From Wuchereria bancrofti (taxonomy: Eukaryota; Nematoda; Chromadorea; Rhabditida; Onchocercidae), in contig SSBO01000001.1 in assembly GCA_005281725.1 (NCBI GenBank), positions 314,956 through 378,955 of the forward strand: a stretch of DNA of 64,000 bases. Reading direction: 5' to 3'. The position numbers and the translations under genes were made by a program. Under the pieces are notes generated by a model. It saw only the letters and a program-made list of their open reading frames with translations. It was not told the origin of the DNA and searched no databases. Below, piece by piece: positions 34,322-49,300 of the stretch (positions are counted from its first letter, which is position 1; every line of letters begins with the position of its first letter).

Positions 34322-37300
34322 ATGTACCATATCTCATATATTTTCATTGTTTACTGTATTATTTACAACAACAGTACACTTGGTTATATGTAAGTTTTAA
34401 AATGATACTTTAATTTTATTTTTAATATTTTAATTTTTGTTTTTTTTGCCTTTTGTTTTTTAAAAGAAAGGAAGAGAGATTGATAAATTTTAATTGAAAT
34501 GTGAGTAAAATGTTAATTAGTAAATTTGCAATTGATTCATCTATACCTATTTTGTGTAATTAATTAACTAATCATATTTGAAATAAATTTTATTTAAACT
34601 GATATGTGATATTTTAGTAATACTTACATCTTTCATTTGCAATGATTGTAGATTAGCAAATTTTTATAAGAATTGTGATTAATCTTTTCTTTTTTCTTTA
34701 AATCTTATGAAAATAATTGAAAGTTATATTGGAAAATTTTGATTAATATAATTTTATAAGAAAATTCTTTTGGTTTATTACTGAAATGAACAGAGAGCAT
34801 AATTTATTTTGTAAATAACTTCTAATTTTGTTTTTCCGTATGATTAATGTGTAATAGGATCTGAATTCTTGAAATTCTTATTGAAATTAAAAATTTTCCG
34901 TGTAGATTTTAGTAAAAAGCTATGGTATTCGAGAGATCTATGCCTTTTTCTTTCAATTTCTTCAAAAAAAAAAAAATTAAATGTGTCGTATAAAATTAAA
35001 AACCTAAATTGTACTGTAATTTGAGAAAGAAAACTTTTAATAAATTCTTATTATTTGTTTACAATTTTATAAAATTTCAATCATGTCATTTCATTACGTG
35101 TTTGCGTTAAATATGCTAAAAGCATATCATGTTTCCATTAATTAAACTTTTGAAATAAGTCAAAAAAGATTGACGAAAAAAGAAAAGAAACTTTAATTCT
35201 TCCCGTTGTTATCAGCATATTTCACTATTTCAAAATTTTAAATTAAATTTATAAATATAATATAACCATTCCCAATTATTTCTCCTTTTTCTTTCATTTC
35301 CCTTATTTTTTTTTTTTTTTTTTTACAATTTAATGAGGAAACAAATTTAATTGAAATATAGAAGTATTCAGGTAACAAATGCTCATCTTGTCTGTATGTG
35401 TCAAATCAAACAATACTTGATTTGATGATTGCATGACAGAATGACATTTGAAATGCTTCATTTAACAAAATATAAACAATAGTGATTATGACAACCGCAG
35501 CTAACATAACGTTTGTTATTCAAATTTAATCCATTTAATAAATATTTATTTATCAGCTAATTCTCATTTCTAACTCAATTTTCATTTCTATTCCTTTTTT
35601 TTTCGTAAAAATTTTCATAACAAAAAAAAAACAAAAATTAATGAAATAAATAGTGACATCATTGAGGAAATTTGAACATATTTATATTTATCATAGCAAA
35701 AAATTTACTATTTCATATAAATAACTACTTTTCAACTAATGTTTAATTAATTAACATTGTTTAATTATTTTTAAATTTTTTTATTAATATTGTTTTGTAA
35801 AAATGATGTAATTACATAAACTTAAGAATGGTGAAAAACTTAAAAGAAAAAGCGACTATAATAAATATCATATATAGCAAAATGCAAAAAAAAAATCTCA
35901 ATATTAGAATTTTTCAAATTTTAATTGAATCATACAAAACGTTCACTTTTTTTTTGAAATATCATTTTAAAAAGTTTTATCAAAATTCATTTTTTTTTCT
36001 CTGGTTTACGAAAATAGTTTTGTTCTTGATAAATTGTAAATAAAAAAAAGGGTATACTTTTCACTTTTTTCTTTTGAACAACTGCTTGTTGAAAGTTCTG
36101 AAATTTCATCACTGTCTATAACAAATGCTTCAAGATAAGTGAGGAATAATAAAATTTACAAAAATAATAAATAAATTATTTCAAACATTTCAACAAAATA
36201 TTTCAATTACCGCTATCTGAATTATTAAAAGTATGAAAAAAAGTGAAAAAATTTGCAGTATTTTTTTTTGAAGAAATAAAATTCATATTTTTAAAGAAAA
36301 AAATTTGTTATTTGTTAAAAATTTTAATTTTTTCACAAATATATAATTTAAAAATAAACAAATAATGTTACACTTTTTGTTTGTTAAGAAAAAAGAAAAA
36401 GAAAAAAATATGAGATTTTATAGCGCTTTGGATAATTTTTATTATTAAATTCTAATTGAAAAAAAAACAATCATTAAAATAAAAAAAAATTACACAAACA
36501 TTTATAAACGAAGACTATTTTACAAATGTTTAATACTTCTACTATAAAATTTATTTTTGAAATTTCAATCCAAAAACCAAATTTAAAATAACAATTTTTT
36601 GTTTACTATACTTTTTTCTTTCTCTTTTTTTTACTGATAAATGAGTGGAATTTTATTGAAAATGAAGAAAGGAGAAAGTACTTCCATTGCAGGAAATAAT
36701 TTAAAGTCAGATTTTATTTTTAAAAAATTTCAGTCACATTTTTTTCTATTCTCTTTTTTATTGAAATTTTTTGAAATTTTCAGATTTTAAGCAAAACTGA
36801 AACATTTCATTTATTTTCAAAACTTTTCCAACATGCACGCAATGCATTTTCAATTCCCAATGCATTGCATTGTTCTCATTTGCACTTATAAACTATCTTA
36901 ATTTTAAAATATTTTATTTTTACCAATCTTTTGATAAATAATTATTTTTAAATTAATCATTGTAAAATATAAAAATTATCGAAGAAAAGAAAAAATAAAT
37001 GAATATTAAGGAAGATTTTTTTATTTAAAATTTTTTGACACAAAAAATTTCAATAATTATTTTTTTAAGAAAAAAGACAAAAAAATTAAATTGAATTGCG
37101 AAAGAAAAAATTAAGAAAAAAGACAAAAATTAAATTGAATTTTTGTTTGAATTAAACATCTATTAGTCATGCATAATTTTTCAGTAATAAATTTTTTAGG
37201 CAAAAAGATTGAAATAGCATTTATCTATTTTATTCGTGTAAAAATTAATTTGCATATATTTGATTATTTTCAAATATATGAAAATTTTGCGTTTTATTTT

Positions 37301-40300
37301 GTTTGAATTAAACATCTAATTTTAATAATTTTAAGTTTTTTATTACTTGTCCTTTTTCTTTGTCATATTTATTGGATTTCTAAAAATGAAAATTAAAAAT
37401 AAAGCATACTGAAGTGGATAGTTTGGTGTAATTAGCTAAAAAAATTTGTTCATTATAAATCAATAATGTTATAAAATTGAATTTTTGAAGTGTATTTAGA
37501 AGAATTAATAATTCTTAAAATATTATATTATATAGTAATCCTACCAATTCTAATTCTCTTTGATAATTTACTTTTTCAGTCTTAATTCGATTAAAATAGG
37601 ATTATTATTAAATTTTAAATTTTCATTCACTTCAAAAAAAAAATTTACTTTTTTCTTTGTTTTTCCCCTCCTGCATTATAATAAAGAATTTGGTGTTAAA
37701 AATTAAAATCAATAAAATTGAAGTAGCAAATTTAAAAGCTTTAAAGAAAATTTTTCTTCTTTGAAAATTATTTACAACCATGTAAAAATTAGTAATTGCT
37801 TGGTAATAAATTAAAAACTAAAATTCTTTTTTTTTTTTTACTCTATGTTTTTATTTTTTATTTTTCAATTTTTTTGAAATTTAAAATAATGCTAAATTTT
37901 ATGAACGAAAGAAGAAAAGAAGAAAAAAATTAGAATTTATCAAAGAATTTAATAATTATTTAAATGACATAGAAATTAAGAAATTTACATTACAGAGGTT
38001 ATCCGAGTGGTACAACTTTCAATACAACAGCAATTTCTGATATTTTGAATCGACTTGTTGATAAATCAACTTATGATAAAAGATTAAGGCCTAAATATGG
38101 TGCTGAACCAGTTGACGTAGGTATAACTATACACGTATCAAGTATCAGTGCTGTTTCTGAAGTTGATATGGTATGTCATTTTTAAATTTCTTTCCAAAAA
38201 AAAAATTTTTTTAATTGGAAAATATTTTTCTTTTATTACAATTCATCTTTTTTTCCTTATTTCATTTTGTCGCATTTATATTTTTTTAATTAATTATTCA
38301 TCTTTTTTTTCCCACTTTTAATCTTTTCCTTTCTTTCTTTTGTATAAATAATTATATTAATTAAGATAAATACATGTATGAATTATATATTAGATAAATA
38401 TTAAATTTTGTTCCCTTTATTTTTGATGAAATTTTTTTCCTATTATGACAAAATGTGCAGCAGCAAATAGATGAAATGAATGAGCCAATAAAATAATTCA
38501 AATTTAGAAATAGGCTTTAAGAAAAATTAAGATTAATGGCAAAAAGAAAAAATTTTCTTAATTTATTGAATTTTTCATTTTGAAAAATTTCCACTTCATA
38601 AAATTTTTCCTTTTTTCATTTTCATTCTTTCTTTCTTTCTTGAAACTTGTAGAAATAATTGATAGTTTGATAAAATTTACTCACTAAATAATGATTATAA
38701 TAAATGAAATTTCTGATCAAATTTTAATGTCATATTACATTTTTTGAAAATGTCACATTTTCCTTTTTTTTTTTTTTTTGATTCAACTGCTTTTAAAAAT
38801 TGTATTGCAAAAGCATAAATCATATTTTAAAATCATATGAATTGTCTTACAAATTACCTAAGATTGAAATTTTAATTTTTCGTTTTTTTAAAAAGCATTA
38901 TTGATTTTTTGTTTTAAAACTTTAAATTGTTATATTTTATTATTTGATCAAATTTATTATGAAATTTATTCTACAAACTTGCTAATATTTTGTACAATCG
39001 ATATTGTGAACGAAATATTTTATATATAATAATACATAATGTGGCCTAGTGATGCATTCAATTGATGTTAGTTTAATTTGGCTCTTAACGACAACTATAC
39101 TGGCCAAGTAATATCATCATTAATTATTGTCTCCTGGGAACTGTATGGCTTTAAAAAAAAGTGATTTTGTTAGATGCGCAAATAATAACTTATCAACTAG
39201 TAAAGAAGAATTGAATTTAAAATTTGTTTATACAAAATTTAAATTTTTGAATTAAATAATTCAAAATTTGTTTTGTTTTTTTTCTACTTCAATATTAAAA
39301 AAATATATGAAAAATATAAATATAAAAAATAAAATATAAATGAAAAAGAAAAGCATGAAATATAAGTGAAAAAAAAGTGTAAAATTAATAAAATATTTCT
39401 CAAAAATGATGTTGTCTTTTTTTTTGAAAGGTCTTTTGATGCATAAAAAAAATTTTTTTTCATTTCTGATATATTTATAATAGAGTATAAATTTGTTAAC
39501 TTTTAACAATTGTAATTTCATACTCAAATAATTAATCATATTTATAAACAGTTTTGTTCAAAAAAAGGTGCATTTTTATTTAAATATGTTAATTGATTTA
39601 TACAATTAAAAGTTATATCAAATGTAGTGATAAAATATTGGTATAAGATAGATTATTCCAAAATTTTTTAATGGTTAATGGTTAATGAAATTTTAATGGT
39701 TAATGAAAAACAAAAAACAAAAAAAAAAAAAATGAAAGGAAATAATGCATTTAGTAAATTATGTTTATAATCAGAAAAGATGAATTTTCTCTTATTGTCA
39801 AACATTAACAATGAGTTTTTTTCCTCATTTTTAGAAAGAACTCATTTATTTATTTATTCTTTCCTACTTGTTTATCTTTCCATGCTAAATTTTTTCCCCA
39901 ATTTTACTACTGCAAATTACTGAAGATCATCCTACATGAAAATTCATCATATAAGCCTAATTTTAAAAAATAATAATGATAAAACGCAAAAGAATTAAAT
40001 TAATTAATGTTTAATGTTAACATATGCAAATATCAATAGCAAAATATTGCAAACGAAACCATAATTTAAAATGAAAATGAAATTTTTAGTGTGAAATTAT
40101 TGCAATTGTTCACTAATTTTATTAAAATATAGCAGAAATGAAAACAAAACAAAATGCTATCGTTTTTTTTATCGTCATCAAATATATTATAAGCAATAAA
40201 GGCCTTAAATAAACATTACAATGTAATCATCACTGATATGAAATGTTCTCCTAAGCTTTTTTTTCTTAAATCATTACTGACACAGAATACTTCCTTGATT

Positions 40301-43300
40301 TTTTTTTTTTTGTAAACTTATCCTTACTTTTCTTCTAATTTTATGATATTTTGCTGCTTCTTTTCTTTCATCTTTTTTTTTTCTCTCTTTTTCAACGGAA
40401 ATTTANTAATTTTTCGTTTTTTTAAAAAGCATTATTGATTTTTTGTTTTAAAACTTTAAATTGTTATATTTTATTATTTGATCAAATTTATTATGAAATT
40501 TATTCTACAAACTTGCTAATATTTTGTACAATCGATATTGTGAACGAAATATTTTATATATAATAATACATAATGTGGCCTAGTGATGCATTCAATTGAT
40601 GTTAGTTTAATTTGGCTCTTAACGACAACTATACTGGCCAAGTAATATCATCATTAATTATTGTCTCCTGGGAACTGTATGGCTTTAAAAAAAAGTGATT
40701 TTGTTAGATGCGCAAATAATAACTTATCAACTAGTAAAGAAGAATTGAATTTAAAATTTGTTTATACAAAATTTAAATTTTTGAATTAAATAATTCAAAA
40801 TTTGTTTTGTTTTTTTTCTACTTCAATATTAAAAAAATATATGAAAAATATAAATATAAAAAATAAAATATAAATGAAAAAGAAAAGCATGAAATATAAG
40901 TGAAAAAAAAGTGTAAAATTAATAAAATATTTCTCAAAAATGATGTTGTCTTTTTTTTTGAAAGGTCTTTTGATGCATAAAAAAAATTTTTTTTCATTTC
41001 TGATATATTTATAATAGAGTATAAATTTGTTAACTTTTAACAATTGTAATTTCATACTCAAATAATTAATCATATTTATAAACAGTTTTGTTCAAAAAAA
41101 GGTGCATTTTTATTTAAATATGTTAATTGATTTATACAATTAAAAGTTATATCAAATGTAGTGATAAAATATTGGTATAAGATAGATTATTCCAAAATTT
41201 TTTAATGGTTAATGGTTAATGAAATTTTAATGGTTAATGAAAAACAAAAAACAAAAAAAAAAAAAATGAAAGGAAATAATGCATTTAGTAAATTATGTTT
41301 ATAATCAGAAAAGATGAATTTTCTCTTATTGTCAAACATTAACAATGAGTTTTTTTCCTCATTTTTAGAAAGAACTCATTTATTTATTTATTCTTTCCTA
41401 CTTGTTTATCTTTCCATGCTAAATTTTTTCCCCAATTTTACTACTGCAAATTACTGAAGATCATCCTACATGAAAATTCATCATATAAGCCTAATTTTAA
41501 AAAATAATAATGATAAAACGCAAAAGAATTAAATTAATTAATGTTTAATGTTAACATATGCAAATATCAATAGCAAAATATTGCAAACGAAACCATAATT
41601 TAAAATGAAAATGAAATTTTTAGTGTGAAATTATTGCAATTGTTCACTAATTTTATTAAAATATAGCAGAAATGAAAACAAAACAAAATGCTATCGTTTT
41701 TTTTATCGTCATCAAATATATTATAAGCAATAAAGGCCTTAAATAAACATTACAATGTAATCATCACTGATATGAAATGTTCTCCTAAGCTTTTTTTTCT
41801 TAAATCATTACTGACACAGAATACTTCCTTGATTTTTTTTTTTTTGTAAACTTATCCTTACTTTTCTTCTAATTTTATGATATTTTGCTGCTTCTTTTCT
41901 TTCATCTTTTTTTTTTCTCTCTTTTTCAACGGAAATTTAGCTGACATTTTAAAAATAAATCTAAGCACTTCTCTACAAACTTGTCAATTTGATGATTTTT
42001 GTTTTTTGTTTTTTGTCATTTGACAAATAATTTTGAGATAAAATAAATGAAAATGCGCCACAAAATGAATGGACGAAGAAGCGTTGTAGAAGAGAGAATA
42101 CCGAAATTATTTTTATACCGTATAATCAGTTAGTAATATATCGTACTACTACAGTAAACTACCGTAATCTTTTCCATCTCTTTTGAAAGAATGAATGAAT
42201 GAAATTGAAAAAAGTAATTTATAAAATTATATTTGATTAAAATAAGAAGAAATACCGCAAAATTACATGTGAAATATAATAAAATAGCAAATTTTGAATT
42301 AGTTGAAAATAACATTGTTACTTAAAAACGACCAAAAAAACGAAGAAATAACTCAAATAATTATATATTAAAGTAATATGTTGCACATTCATTGAAAAGT
42401 TTTTTACAATAAAAATTCTATAAAATACATACCTTCCTATAAAATTTTTAAAATATTATTTATAATGAATTTCTTCGAAAAAGCTTTATTTTTCCAACTT
42501 TCATAGAATATTTCATTTCTTTAAAAATACAATTTATAATAAATTTTTGTGCAATATTTTTATTGAAAAAAAAAAATGTAATTTATCAAAAATTTTTTGC
42601 GAAAATTTTTTTTTTTTTGATTTAACTTTTATGACCATTTTAATATATTAAAATATAGCCATTATGCATTTTATATCAATTATGTATTTCATATATTATT
42701 ATCGACTATAATGTGAATAAAATTTGAGAAGCATTTGATGAAATCCAATATTAGCAAACAACTAATTAACGAACTGCCATCATTAAATCATTTGAAGAGG
42801 GAAATTGCATTGTTGTAAATTGATAAGTGTGAAAGAGAAGACATGCAAATTAGTATAAGCATTAAAAAAATATTGAGATGTTTGAAAAAAAAGTTTATAT
42901 CAGGAAACCATCTGAAATAATTTAATAGGAAGTGCTGATTGAAAAAAAAAAAAAACGAATATCTAAAAATAAAATCTTTTTTAAAAAAATTTATGCAAAA
43001 ATAAATGTGTAATAAAATAATCATTTCAAATGATAATCATTGCATTGTTAAATTATTTTCCTATAAATAATTTATTGCAAAGAATTTAATTTTATTATTC
43101 TAAAAGTTTAAAATTCAACAATTTCCTTTATTTTTCTCTTCTGTTTCATGAAATAAATAGGCAAATTTTGCTTTGAAAATAAACATACAATTAGTCCTTT
43201 CAGAAAAAAAGTTTTTTTTTGAAAAAATTTTTAAAATTTTAGGATTTTACACTTGATTTTTATTTACGGCAAACATGGCAAGATCCACGTTTGGCATTTG

Positions 43301-46300
43301 GTGATATGTATTATGGCTATCAAAACGGAAAAATTGAATCTTTGACAGTAAGTTTATTTCATTCATTTGGATTAAATTCAAATATTCAATTCATTTCAAT
43401 TTGATTCATTCTTTTATTTCATGCATAAGATAAACATAACTGAGGAGGACAGAGATTTTGAAGATGGTGGAATGGCTTTATTCTGGATTTAACTTCAAAA
43501 TTTTTTTTTATCTGTTCCTTCAGCGATGGTTTTAAACTTTTCTAAGCTCTTATCTTTTTTCGTTTCCTTTTTTTTTCCAATATAGCAACAAATTGATTAG
43601 CTTTCAAAAAAGAAAAATGTTGAAACGAAACAACTTTTTTTTTTTTTTGGTGATGAGAAATAAATGTTCACTATGGTATAGTTTTGCTCAAAAAAAATTT
43701 CCTTTTTTTCCTGAAAGTGGGACAAACAAATTTTGAATGAAGATGGCGAAATTTTTAAAACGCTTCAATTTTTCTCTTTATTTTTGCAAAAATGAAACGA
43801 ACTTATTTCCTTTGATTTGAAAAATGCTTCAACTTTATTTGTAATGCGCAATAATTTGTGACAAAATAAATTTTCAGTTAGTAAATAAGGAAATAATCAA
43901 AAGAAAGCAAATATACAGTTATTTCACCCATAAATAAAATAATGTTAATGTCAAAAAAAAAATGAAAAAAGAAATTTAATAATTGTTTTTATTTTTTAAA
44001 TTAAAAAAAGAAAAAGAAAAAAACAAAACAAGACGAAATACTAGAAACGATACTATCTTGAAGTAAATATTATCAGCCTGAAATTAATATTATCGTTTGC
44101 CATTTTAGGTTGGTGTAGATTATTTGGAAAAACTTTGGAAACCGGATACATTTTTTCCGAATGAAAAGAAATCATTCTTTCATACTGCAACAACCCATAA
44201 TTCCTTTTTAAGAATCGATCCGGATGGTACCGTTTTCACTTCCCAAAGGTTCTATTATATTCATTATAATTATTTGTTTTTCCTGTAATACTTCCCAAAC
44301 ATTCAATTTTTTTTTTAAAGTTTATTAATTTATATTTTTTCCTTCTTTTTTTTATTTACAAGTTCTTATTACAATTATTATCATTATCGTCAAATCAGTG
44401 GCACTATAATTATCAACACTGCAATCAGCATCATTATCGATATTTTAGGAAAAGATTGCCAATTACTATATCCTGTTTTTTTTTTTTTTTTTAATTTGAA
44501 AAAGTAAAACTAAGAAAAGCATGAATCAATAATCCACCTATTCATATTAAATTAATCAATCAATTAATCAATCGATTTTCTAATAATATTTAATAATGAT
44601 TTGTTCGATTATTCTATCTTTTTCACTTTTTTCTCTTTTTTTCTATTTTTTTCTTCTTATTTCTAACATTATTTGCTTGAGAAATAATCGCCTAACGAAG
44701 TTAATTTAATTCATCAGAACGTGTCTAAAAAAAAAATGAAAAGGAATAGGAAAAAGAAAAAATGCATGTAAATATTGAAGTAAGCTTGTATTTTCTGATA
44801 TCTTTTATAAATGCAATACATATTATCATCAGTCATTCATTATCAGTGTATCTCATCATATCACATCAAACATTAAATCAAAATATTCACACCAAATTAG
44901 CAATAATTCTCTTTTCTTCTCCTTCTGTTTTTTTAAATATTTCATTCATCTCAAATTTTCATTAACAATCTTATCAGTTGCTGATATCAAAAGCAGCACC
45001 AATAGTATGTAATTAGTAGAAGAAGGGAATTGAATGCTATAAATTTTTTGTTCCTTGTTGATTAGTTAAGAGGGAGCATTTTATGGTGTGGAATAAAGAA
45101 TAGAATATGAAAAATTGGATGAAATATTAGGATATGATAGAATAGACTGGATAGGACAGGTGAATAGAATAGAATAGAATAGAATAGGACAGAATAGAAT
45201 AGGGTAGGATAGGATTGGAAAGGATAAAATAGGATAGACTGGAGGGATAGGATAGAATTGGATAGAATAGAATAAGGCGGAATGGGTTAGGATATGGGTG
45301 AACGGGATAAAATAGAATAGAATAGAATTGGATAAGATTAGGTAGGAAACGATAGAATAAGATGATAGAGGTGGATAGGTTGAGATAGGATAGTACTGGA
45401 TCAGATAGGATAGAATACAGAGGGATAGAATAAGATGAAATGAGATTTAAAGCGAGAAAAATTGATGTTGAAAAAAAAAGAACGTATGAAATTTTTTTTT
45501 CTTTTTTTTGTTTGACAATTTATATAAGAAAGGACTGAATGAATAAAGGGATGATGAATGAGGCTAGGAAACATTGGATAGATGAATGAGAGACATTAAG
45601 GCTTAAAGGAGGAAATTTGAAATTTTTGATAAGCTAAGCGCAAATGGAAGAAGTCTGAGAAAAAGATGGATAAACCATTTAGTTTAGTTAGTGTCATCAT
45701 TTCTCATTTTATGGAAACAAAATGAAGAAGGAAAAAAAGAGAAGGATTTTGTCCAAAAAAAAAAAAAAAAAATGGATTAGTGCTTACATATTGCTTAAAT
45801 TTTGATAAATAATTGAAATTCCTCTTTGATCCCTTTTAATCTAAACCAAATGTGTCTTTGGTTTAAAATTTGGTGCGCAAAAATGTTGTTTATGTGTATA
45901 TTGCGCAATAACAATGCGTCATTTCCTTTTTCAGCTTTCAACAATTATGCCAAAACTAAACTCAACAATAATCATTCATGTGAATGATTAATTACTACTT
46001 TAAAGATTACAAATTATTTTTCCATTATTTGACTAAAACAATTTGCATTAATTTGCATAAAAAAATTTTTTTTGACTTTCTAAATAATAATTGTTCTAAT
46101 ATTTCAAAATAGAAATAAACATGCTTTCTCAATAAATTTAGTGCACTATATTTATTATGGACGCAAATAAAATCTAAGATTACTTTTTTAAAAAAAGAAA
46201 AAGAACCATTTATCATCTTATCAGTTGATATTGTTGAAAATAATCAATCCTTTTATGATATCCTATGCATCCATATGCAAATGATAACAGTGAAAACTTT

Positions 46301-49300
46301 TTCTAAATTCAAACTTTTGACAATTACAAAAATTAAAATGGGATTTTGGAAAAAGAAGACAAAAATTGACGTCAAGAAAGAATCAAAAAAAAAGAAGTAA
46401 AAAATGGAATGAATGTATCAATAACGGTTTAATAGCATTGTCAAAAAGTTAATGTCAATAAAACTTGGACTCATTTTCATTCAGATTAACGGTGACAGCA
46501 ACATGTCCCATGAAACTACAACTTTTCCCGATGGATTCACAGAAATGCAAACTTGAAATCGAAAGTTGTAAGATTCCTTTCTTTTTTCTCTAAATTGCTA
46601 AAAAAAAAAAATTAACTCATATTACTTTTGCATCATTTTTTCCCAGATGACAAAAAATTTTCAGCTTTAATCATTTGCTGAAAATTTATGAATTTCAAAC
46701 TTCACCGTAATTTAATATTGTTAATGTTCAAAAAAAAACGAAAAAATTCTTTTGAATATAAAACAAAGTCTTAAATTGAGCACAGAAATGAAACTATCTT
46801 TTTTTGTATCATAATTCAACTTATTCAGTTTGAAGAATTATTTTTAAATTAAATTTGTATTGTATGTTTATTAATAGATTTACTACAAGGTGCACCAGTG
46901 TCTTCACTCAAATGTATTGTTTTAAATTTTGAATTGTATTATTATTTTCAAATTGTAGCAAATTTTCAATTATAAAATTTGCGTTGTTTTTTTATTTCCT
47001 TCTTTTACATATTTATTATCAATTTAGTTTTGCTTTTCAATCAATGGAAGAAAAATATTGATGAATGGTAAAATTCATTTTAGACAATTTTATGCTTATT
47101 TACAATGAGAGATTTGAAATTAAATTATATACAATTGATGAATATCTGACAGTAGTATTATATAAATTTATTTGAAGCAAAATTCCATAATATGACCAAA
47201 TGTATTTGCTATTAATTAATAAGTATTTAAATTTGCTTGAAATATTTGATCAACTCAATATTCTAAGTTGTTATCATTATTTTATTGTTTATTGTTGATA
47301 ATTGATAATTGTGATAATTGGGAATGTATCACTATTGAATGCTATTTAGTGTGCTTAAGAAAAATTATGACTATACGATAATGGTTTATGATAGACATGT
47401 TGTTATCAAGTTTCAAGTAAGTTTAATTTTTTTCATAAAATCTATTTTAATACACGACGCAAAATTTGAATATTTAAGGTAAGCTTTAATTAATTTATTT
47501 ACCACTAATTGCTTCACAATTAATGAATGCATTGACCTGATAAAGTAACTTAAATCATTTTTGATTTTCACCCTTTAATTCTCATCATTTCATCAAACAG
47601 CCAAATTGAAAAAGGAAGCTAAAAAATTTTTCAACTTTAATTTTTAAAAAGAAAACCATCATAATGTTAATTGGGTAATTTAGAATTAAATAATAATTAA
47701 CAAATTTTGAAATGTGATCAAATTTTATAACCTATTAGCTATCATTTTTCTTTCCTTCTTGTTTTCCTGTTTTCAATTTTCGTTTTACTACTTTATTCCT
47801 TGTAATTTAATATATTTGTCCGTACGAATAACAAACGCTTTCTAAAAACAAAAAAAAAAAAAGATGAAAAATTTTAATTTTAGGAGAAAAGTTCGAAATT
47901 GTTAAAAATATCATACATATCGTAATAACATATTAGTGATATTATTATTATAATTAATTATTATAATTATTCGTATGCTTAAACATAGCAATTCTATAAT
48001 TACTCTGATACTTAACCTTAAATAACTTTGTTCACTTTTTTTTTGTAACTTTTCACTAATAGTAATCAATCAATTCATGTTAACATTATTTGGTTTAAAT
48101 TAATTTGTTTCATTTTATATTGAGTAAAAAAGTATGTTTGAATGATTTTACATTTTCTGATTATAGCAATCATTTGATTACTGATAGAATTATTAACTTA
48201 ATAATCAATATTTTTTAACATTATTGCAGGATAAGTGTTTCAGGATACGGTCATCCGATTTTTGTAGCAAATAATAACAGTATGACCGTATCCCGAAAAT
48301 ACTTATCAATGATTTGATTGATAATTGCAACAACCTACTCATTAATTATTTTTATTTATTGCCAGTTTTCTTCTTCTTTAAGAGCTTTGAAAGTTCGAAA
48401 TATTACGATTAAAAAAAAAAGTAAAATAAAATAGAAAAATTTGAGTTTTTTCCTAAAGTTAACAATTGATTATTGGAGTAATTCGTGAGAAAAAAAAAAT
48501 GAAATTATATTAGAATTATTGAAATTTATAATTAGAAACATATTTTTATAAAAAAAGGATAGTAATAAAAATAATATTCGTTATTGTTTTCTATCTTTCA
48601 ACATATCAGTTGAAATATTTTAAACTAATCAAAGTAACATTTATTGCTTTTTCAATTCCCAAATTACTAATTTAAATTCTTATTGCATTGTTTTTTTTTT
48701 TCATTCTTGTCCAAAATAATAAATTTAAATTTATTGCTTAATACTTTTTTTAACATTGCTTTCATCATTTTATGTTTATATTTTAATGTTTATGTTTGTA
48801 TTTATGTTTTTGATTTATGTTATGTTTATGCTAATTATTACTGATATTTCTACTTACTACTACATACCTCTATATATGACACTGGTGCACATTATTTTTC
48901 AATTTTTGTTGCATCTAATTTTAGAAAAAAAAAATTTTTTTTTGAGAAAATATTTTAAAAACTTTTAAAATACAAAAATTTCCTTACATGTTATGTTTTT
49001 TTTTTTTAGATGGCTATACAACCGCTGATATAGCTTTATTCTGGGGCAAAGATCGTAAGGATCAGGGTCAAGTAGTCGGGTTCGAAAATATTTCGCTGCC
49101 ACAATTTAAACCGGTCGGTTATCGGGTAAATGTTACCAGGGCAACCACTTCTTCAGGCAAATCTTTCTTATTAGTTTCTTCTTTATTATTTCTTTTTTTT
49201 TTTTAAAGTGGTACTAATTATCAATATTATCACTTTTATTATTATTCATCAGCAGTAATGACAATAATGAAGATGTGACACAAACATGGCACTGTTTTTG

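Noticed and set aside
39261..41073. Pair of identical 92-codon minus-strand frames
   Set aside because: Poly-A/T intron sequence (Phe/Ile/Lys only) inside the duplicated unc-49 intron segment.
47367..47416. Possible relic of an UNC-49A-type module exon (ATGACTATACG..., donor gtaagt)
   Set aside because: It resembles the opening of the B and C modules, but no AG precedes it, the nearest acceptor gives a stop with the common exon, and no further module exons follow.
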